Assembly (NCBI GenBank): GCA_008636095.1
Contig: VSJD01000164.1
Span: 1-10,000, forward strand
Reading direction: 5' to 3'
DNA: 10,000 nt
Origin: Kiritimatiellota bacterium
Lineage (GTDB): Bacteria; Verrucomicrobiota; Kiritimatiellia; JAAZAB01
Shown piece after piece: positions 6,875 through 10,000 of this stretch; position 1 is the first letter of the stretch, and each line of letters begins with the position of its first letter. Under the pieces are notes generated by a model. The model saw only the letters and a list, made by a program, of their open reading frames with translations, did no database searches and had not been told where the DNA came from. The translations under genes were made by a program, and so were the position numbers.

Positions 6875-6931
6875 CAAGTCGCTATCGCGGAAATCAACGG
6901 TTGTTGTTTGTGATGTTGTTCTTTGGCTTTT

Positions 6932-7095
6932 GCGCTAACGCGCGGTGCGCCATGCCGTAAGCGTGGCAAGCCGGCATCCCTGTCCCGTTCCGAGCGGGAT
7001 ACGGCAAACTTGCCGACACGTTTCGAATCCCGGGGCGGGAACCGAAATGCGTGGCGCGGACGCCATCGCGCCTGCAAACCAGGCGCGATATTTTT
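6932..7095 (+). ncRNA. Candidate structured RNA ending in an intrinsic terminator
   Basis: A run of consecutive local stems on +: GCGC/GCGC (6932-6943); GCCATGC/GCGTGGC, 7 bp with one wobble (6949-6967); TCCCGTT/AGCGGGA, 7 bp (6983-6999); CGGCA/TGCCG with a 4-nt loop (7002-7015); and TTTCG/CGAAA enclosing CCCG/CGGG around a symmetric 3x3 internal loop (7021-7047). The last is the terminator at 7065. No protein gene covers it. It matches no RNA family that I recognise (not tRNA, tmRNA, RNase P, SRP or 6S as far as I can judge). The 5' end is unknown; it may instead be the far 3' end of the priA transcript or a dispersed repeat. Confidence 0.3.
7065..7095 (+). terminator. Strong intrinsic (rho-independent) terminator
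   Basis: ATCGCGCCTG (7065-7074) is perfectly complementary to CAGGCGCGAT (7080-7089), a 10-bp GC-rich stem with a 5-nt CAAAC loop, followed at once by ATTTTT (7090-7095). It works on + only, since no T-run follows on the other strand. It lies about 480 bp after the priA stop, so it ends either a very long 3' UTR or a separate short transcript. Confidence 0.82.
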
Positions 7096-7207
7096 CAGTT
7101 GTGTCTTCAAATGATTCATGTTGTATCGGTTTACATACAACAATCGTCGAAATATCAACTATTCCATGCCATGAAATAGTAATAGTTTAGATCAACAAAC
7201 CAAACCT
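7096..7207. other. AT-rich gene-free stretch with two dyads
   Basis: A sharp change to AT-rich sequence follows the terminator. Two dyads are visible: TGTTGTAT (7119-7126) / ATACAACA (7135-7142), 8 bp perfect with an 8-nt spacer, and ACTATT (7158-7163) / AATAGT (7175-7180), extended inward by CAT/ATG after one mismatch. They may be regulator-binding sites for the toxin-antitoxin operon or traces of horizontal acquisition. No gene is supported. Confidence 0.4.
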
Positions 7208-7236
7208 TTGTAAAATAGCCTATCATCTGTTATGAC
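7208..7236 (+). promoter_or_regulatory. Candidate distal promoter of the toxin-antitoxin operon
   Basis: TTGTAA (7208-7213) and TATGAC (7231-7236) match four of six -35 and -10 consensus bases with a 17-bp spacer. The -10 lies inside the 28-bp dyad at 7225-7252, an arrangement expected for an autoregulated promoter. It would leave a leader of about 140 nt before the antitoxin. Confidence 0.3.
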
Positions 7237-7252
7237 GGCCGTCACAACAGAT
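7225..7252. promoter_or_regulatory. 28-bp dyad, candidate operator
   Basis: Outer arms ATCTGTT (7225-7231) and AACAGAT (7246-7252) flank, across one mismatched pair (A7232/C7245), a perfect 12-bp palindrome TGACGGCCGTCA (7233-7244). In total 13 of 14 positions are symmetric. It is too compact, with no loop and no T-tract, to be a terminator, and is best read as a site for a dimeric regulator. The Phd/YefM antitoxin encoded 130 bp downstream is the obvious candidate, though unproven. Confidence 0.55.
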
Positions 7253-7322
7253 ATAACATGAAAGAAGGGGGGCGATACGGTTTTTCGCTTAAATGCGCCA
7301 AACTATCACATGAAATAAATGC

Positions 7323-7349
7323 TTTACAGGTGGACGAAAAAGGGATAAT
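7323..7349 (+). promoter_or_regulatory. Candidate proximal promoter of the toxin-antitoxin operon
   Basis: TTTACA (7323-7328, five of six) and GATAAT (7344-7349, five of six) have a short 15-bp spacer. Transcription from about 7356 would give a leader of about 29 nt ending in the AAAAGGAG ribosome site. Good boxes but suboptimal spacing. Confidence 0.4.
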
Positions 7350-7384
7350 TTAGTACTGAAAACGGTATTAAAAGGAGTGCTTCT

Positions 7385-7639
7385 ATGAATGCTATCGCCG
7401 CGCAGGAAATTAAGAGACGAGGCATCGCCGCTGTGGATAGCCTGGTAGCACAGGGGCCGGTCCGGATCGTGAAGAGCAACCGTCCCAAATACGTCATCAT
7501 GACGGACGCCGACTACGAGACCATGCTGGGCGACCTTGCGGAAGCCCGCTTGACGGCTTCCGAGGCGGACGTCAAGGCCGGCCGTGTCTGCCGGGGCAGC
7601 GCCGCGCAGTTGATCCGCGATATCCACAAGGGAGCATGA
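7385..7639 (+). CDS. Type II antitoxin, Phd/YefM family
   Basis: An 84-aa antitoxin predicted to bind and neutralise the downstream RelE-type toxin and to repress the operon. The N-terminal DNA-binding part (MNAIAAQEIKRRGIAAVDS, 1-19) and the strand pair ending in KSNRPKYVIMTDADYETML (30-48) are typical of Phd/YefM-like proteins. The C-terminal tail (about 55-84, AEARLTASEADVKAGR...) is the toxin-wrapping segment. The start is fixed by AAAAGGAG at 7369-7376. Its stop is one base before the toxin's GTG start, so the genes are translationally coupled. It follows an AT-rich leader with a large dyad, consistent with autoregulation. Confidence 0.85.
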   Translation: MNAIAAQEIKRRGIAAVDSLVAQGPVRIVKSNRPKYVIMTDADYETMLGDLAEARLTASEADVKAGRVCRGSAAQLIRDIHKGA

Positions 7640-7640
7640 A

Positions 7641-7940
7641 GTGAGTAATCCCAAGGGACCCTTCACGCTTGTCTGGACGGAGACCTTCATGCGAACGGCC
7701 AGGAAGTTTGTGCGCCGTCATCCCGACCTGGCCGGACTCGTGAATGACGTTATTCGTCAGATCGAGGCGGATCCCTTTGTGCCGCGTCTGCGCCTGCATC
7801 CTTTGCATGGCCGCCATCAGGGCAAGCATGCCGTGCGGCTGACCTACGCGGACCGCATTGTTCTCGTCCTCCGGGTTTTGAACGGCGAAATCACGCTTCT
7901 GGACATTGGCACCCATGACGAGGTTTATCGCGATGCCTGA
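7641..7940 (+). CDS. Type II toxin, RelE/ParE superfamily (probable mRNA interferase)
   Basis: A 99-aa toxin. The RelE fold can be followed: an N-terminal strand (FTLVWTETF, 8-16), two helices (about 17-43), the HPLHGRHQGKHAVRLTYADRIVLVLRV strands (53-79) with basic residues and R72, and the C-terminal ITLLDIGTHDEVY (84-96) that is usual in RelE/YafQ-like mRNA interferases. It probably cleaves mRNA on the ribosome, although ParE-like gyrase poisons share the fold and cannot be excluded. The start is GTG at 7641, with AAGGGAG at 7628-7634; an internal ATG at 7707 would cut off the first strand. The downstream sulfatase starts only 20 bp later and may be read from the same transcript. Confidence 0.85.
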   Translation: MSNPKGPFTLVWTETFMRTARKFVRRHPDLAGLVNDVIRQIEADPFVPRLRLHPLHGRHQGKHAVRLTYADRIVLVLRVLNGEITLLDIGTHDEVYRDA

Positions 7941-7960
7941 ATGAGTAGTTAACAATTGAT

Positions 7961-9373
7961 ATGACGCAGAAACCAAACATCCTTTTGTTTGTCACTGAGC
8001 AACACCGTGGTGATTGCCTCGGCATTGAAGGCCATCCGGTGTTGATGACGCCAAATATGGACGCGATTGCCGGCGCCGGTGTTCGGTTCACACGGGCGTA
8101 CTCAAGCTGTCCCACCTGTATTGCCGCACGCCGCTCCTTGCTTTCAGGCCAGTTTCCTGCCACCCATGGCATGGTGGGATATCAAGAAGGTGTACAGTGG
8201 GACATAGAGAACACACTTCCGTCCGTCCTGGCCAAAGCTGGCTACGAGACATGCTGGGTGGGACGCAGCATGCACCAGTATCCGCCGGAGAAGCGGTTTG
8301 GATTCGAACATATGACCACGCTGAGCAGTCGCTTTCAGAGTGACTACATGAACTTCTTCCAGCAACGCAATCCGGACGACTGGGAAGGCCCCTGGGGCAC
8401 CGGTGTCATGCACAACGACTGGACGGCGCGGCCCTGGCACCTCGAAGAGGATCTGCACCCTACGAATTGGACCGTCCATGAGGCCCTTCGATTCCTGCGC
8501 GATCGCGACGCATCCCGCCCATTTTTTTTAGTCGTGTCTTTCCTTGCTGCGCATCCCCCTCTGCTTCCTCCAGCCTTCTACCTTGAACGTTACATCCGAA
8601 CCGGTGTGCCTGAACCTGTAGCCGGGGATTGGGCTGTGCCGCCTCCGGATGGTGGGAAAGGCATGGATGTATCTTCTTCCCGTGTGGATTTGCGCGGCGA
8701 GGCATTGCTTTGCGCACGGGCCGGATACTACGGACTACTCAACCACCTGGACGACCAAATCCGCCGCCTCCTAAATCCTGTTTGCGGCATTGACCAGATG
8801 ACGGGAAACAACACGGTGGTGTTGCTCACGAGTGATCATGGTGAGATGCTGGGCGATCACTATTTATGGCGCAAAACTATGCCGTACGAACCATCGGCGC
8901 GCATTCCGTTTCTCCTGCGTGCCCCGCAACGCTTCGGCATCCGGCCAGAAACGGTCGTGAACGAACCGGTCGGTATCGAGGACATCATGCCCACATTGCT
9001 CGATCTGGCAGGCGTGGCCATACCGGATACCGTCGAAGGCCGGAGCCTGCTGCAATTGGCCCGTGGAGAAAAAGTCGAGTGGCGCCGGTACATGCACATC
9101 GAGCATGCGCCCGTCCACCATTCTCTGACGGACGGAAAAGAAAAGTACATCTGGTTCGCCGCCGACGGACGCGAACAATTCTTTCGCCTGACGGCAGACC
9201 CGCAAGAATGCCGCAACCTTGCCAAAAAACCTGAGGAAACCGGTCGGATATCGTACTGGCGAGGTGCGCTGATTAATAAACTTAAAAACCGCTCCGAGGG
9301 GTTTACCGACGGAACCAGACTTATTTCCGGGCGGCCGTATCCAGCAGTGCGCCAAGCAGGTCGGGGAAAATGA
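7961..9373 (+). CDS. Sulfatase (formylglycine-dependent, alkaline phosphatase superfamily)
   Basis: A 470-aa arylsulfatase-type hydrolase that removes sulfate from an unknown ester, perhaps a sulfated glycan fragment. The active-site cysteine C53, to be converted to formylglycine, lies in C-I-A-A-R-R-S-L-L-S-G (53-63), fitting C-x-[PA]-x-R-x4-[TS]-G. The metal-binding start is VTEQHRGD at 11-18, with Glu at 13 where Asp is usual. GRSMHQYPPEKRFGF at about 101-115 and TSDHGEMLGDHYLWRK at 290-305 (D292, H293, K305) supply the other catalytic positions. Length is normal. There is no signal peptide, so it should act in the cytoplasm on imported substrate. No Shine-Dalgarno site is visible before ATG 7961, 20 bp after the toxin stop. 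The subfamily and substrate cannot be set from sequence alone. Confidence 0.93.
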   Translation: MTQKPNILLFVTEQHRGDCLGIEGHPVLMTPNMDAIAGAGVRFTRAYSSCPTCIAARRSLLSGQFPATHGMVGYQEGVQWDIENTLPSVLAKAGYETCWVGRSMHQYPPEKRFGFEHMTTLSSRFQSDYMNFFQQRNPDDWEGPWGTGVMHNDWTARPWHLEEDLHPTNWTVHEALRFLRDRDASRPFFLVVSFLAAHPPLLPPAFYLERYIRTGVPEPVAGDWAVPPPDGGKGMDVSSSRVDLRGEALLCARAGYYGLLNHLDDQIRRLLNPVCGIDQMTGNNTVVLLTSDHGEMLGDHYLWRKTMPYEPSARIPFLLRAPQRFGIRPETVVNEPVGIEDIMPTLLDLAGVAIPDTVEGRSLLQLARGEKVEWRRYMHIEHAPVHHSLTDGKEKYIWFAADGREQFFRLTADPQECRNLAKKPEETGRISYWRGALINKLKNRSEGFTDGTRLISGRPYPAVRQAGRGK

Positions 9374-9623
9374 GATAGGCCTATTGCACAAATGGACAAC
9401 GGGTCCTGTCCCACAACTTACGGAATCCTTGGCGGAAGCTATTCCGGCGAGGCATTGCACTGAACCCGCCTCGCACCGCATGGAAGAGCGCCTGCTCGAT
9501 TTCTTTATGCGCACGACCGATATTCTCCCGCGCTAGCCAGACTCGCGGGAGGTCTGCCGTTTGTCGATGAGAATTAGCCTGAGCGAACAAGTCGAGAGGA
9601 GGCGATGTCCTCAAGCCAACCTG
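9374..9623. other. Structured intergenic region between convergent sulfatase and araM genes
   Basis: It begins with the palindrome ATAGGCCTAT (9375-9384). Three perfect stems follow: CGGAA/TTCCG with a 4-nt loop (9433-9446), GCGAGGC/GCCTCGC with a 14-nt loop (9447-9474), and CTCCCGCG/CGCGGGAG with an 11-nt loop (9525-9551). None has a T-tract on either strand. They may serve as weak bidirectional terminators or be repeat remnants. A 77-codon ORF on - (9614-9381, TTG start) covers most of the region but shows no family I recognise and no ribosome site; it could be a gene remnant. Confidence 0.4.
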
Positions 9624-10000
9624 TTAGTCGGTCAAATACTGATCAACAATCCCTTCCGCGGCGTCCGGCATGACACCGACGGCGCGGGCCAGGTCAATTA
9701 TGGTATAGCGCTCGCGCATCTGGTGGGCATGGTGCGCGGCGGCCAGGAACCGGTCGCGGGTACAGCCGATATCATCCAGGCGATGGGCGGCACCCGCCGC
9801 GCGCAGACACTGCTTGATGGCCGCCGCCGTCCGCGTCATCGGCTTCAGCTCGGCGCGCAGACTATCCCACAATCCCGGTTCCGCGCACAAGCGTTTTACG
9901 GCGCGTTCCGCTTTGCGGCGTTTAAGCGCATGCTCTTCCTCCACGACGGGGGTCAACGCCTGCCAGTAGGCCTCATCGGTGGGTTCGACGTGGAGTTGAA
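9624..10000 (-). CDS. sn-glycerol-1-phosphate dehydrogenase, C-terminal part (cut by window edge)
   Basis: The last 124 residues of a protein whose frame stays open to the right edge, so the gene begins beyond the window. The all-helical C-terminus fits the AraM/EgsA (Fe-ADH_2) family: HVEPTDEAYWQALTP near the edge, a W-x-x-L-R-A-E-L helix, I-K-Q-C-L-R-A-A-G-A, D-D-I-G, then the characteristic H-H-A-x-x-M-R-E-R-Y-T-I-I-D-L-A followed by a G-V-M tail. The family makes sn-glycerol-1-phosphate from dihydroxyacetone phosphate with NAD(P)H and a metal (Ni or Zn). In archaea this builds the lipid backbone; in Bacillus it feeds heptaprenylglyceryl phosphate. The nucleotide- and metal-binding residues lie outside the window. 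It is convergent with the sulfatase. Confidence 0.8.
   Translation of the reverse strand, partial: QLHVEPTDEAYWQALTPVVEEEHALKRRKAERAVKRLCAEPGLWDSLRAELKPMTRTAAAIKQCLRAAGAAHRLDDIGCTRDRFLAAAHHAHQMRERYTIIDLARAVGVMPDAAEGIVDQYLTD

Larger units (their letters stand above)
6584..6931. other. GC-rich gene-free region after priA, rich in inverted repeats
   Basis: I see no credible gene; ORFs in all frames lack family features and ribosome sites. It holds a perfect 7-bp stem AGGCGGC/GCCGCCT at 6643-6667 (11-nt loop), a 12-bp inverted repeat TCGAATTCGGTT (6625-6636) / AACCGAATTCGA (6823-6834), a 9-of-10 inverted repeat GTGTCCGTGC (6601-6610) / GCATGGACAC (6685-6694), and two copies of a REP-like hairpin listed separately. 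It could be the 3' part of the priA transcript, a patch of repeat elements, or a decayed mobile element. Confidence 0.5.

Noticed and set aside
7016..7031. TTCGAAT at 7022-7028 as a tRNA T-loop
   Set aside because: Flanking bases cannot form a 5-bp T-stem, and no acceptor stem or anticodon arm is present.
6611..7190. Several 60-100 codon ORFs in the region after priA
   Set aside because: Composition follows the GC-rich repeats, frames are not continuous with any family, and none has a ribosome site.
6584..7384. CRISPR array, retron or other defence-associated non-coding element
   Set aside because: Repeats are few, unequal and hairpin-forming without regular spacers; there is no reverse transcriptase, Cas or effector gene nearby.
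9381..9614. 77-codon minus-strand ORF as a gene
   Set aside because: TTG start, no ribosome site, no recognisable family, and it overlaps several hairpins; kept only as a possible remnant.

Overview
The window reads as chromosomal DNA of a GC-rich, free-living, probably anaerobic bacterium. The gene types recall the Planctomycetes-Verrucomicrobia-Chlamydiae/Lentisphaerae/Kiritimatiellae sphere: a formylglycine-type sulfatase, a stand-alone FAD_oxidored protein, the '[15 protein letters not shown]' form of YjbQ, and an AraM-type glycerol-1-phosphate dehydrogenase. This placement is inferred from recognised families; there is no rRNA or other marker here. Shine-Dalgarno sites are good at several starts (2541-2550, 3941-3945, 7370-7376).

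Layout, left to right. A GT2 glycosyltransferase (135-962) ends inside a heptamer repeat. An FAD-dependent oxidoreductase (1077-2342) and a small putative lipoprotein with an ExbD-like domain (2557-2928) follow, all on +. A homocysteine S-methyltransferase-family gene (3879-2989, -) is divergent from a tightly coupled yjbQ-priA pair (3954-6583, +). The two directions share a 14-bp perfect palindrome that carries TATAAT on both strands.

After priA comes an 800-bp gene-free stretch. Its first 500 bp are GC-rich and full of hairpins, including two copies of a REP-like imperfect inverted repeat, and end in an excellent intrinsic terminator (7065-7095). The remaining 290 bp are AT-rich and carry several dyads, the largest being 28 bp at 7225-7252. 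They lead into a Phd/YefM-RelE toxin-antitoxin pair (7385-7940). A cytoplasmic-looking sulfatase (7961-9373) sits 20 bp behind the toxin. After a structured 250-bp gap, the 3' end of a convergent araM gene (9624 to the right edge) closes the window.

The genes do not form one pathway. They are housekeeping (priA, yjbQ, methionine or methyl-group metabolism, polar-lipid backbone synthesis) mixed with catabolic or accessory genes (sulfatase, FAD oxidoreductase, TA module). I found no CRISPR array, complete insertion sequence, prophage or recognisable new defence system. The most original signals are non-coding: the symmetric divergent promoter, the structured region ending in a terminator with no gene before it, and the dyad overlapping a candidate TA promoter.
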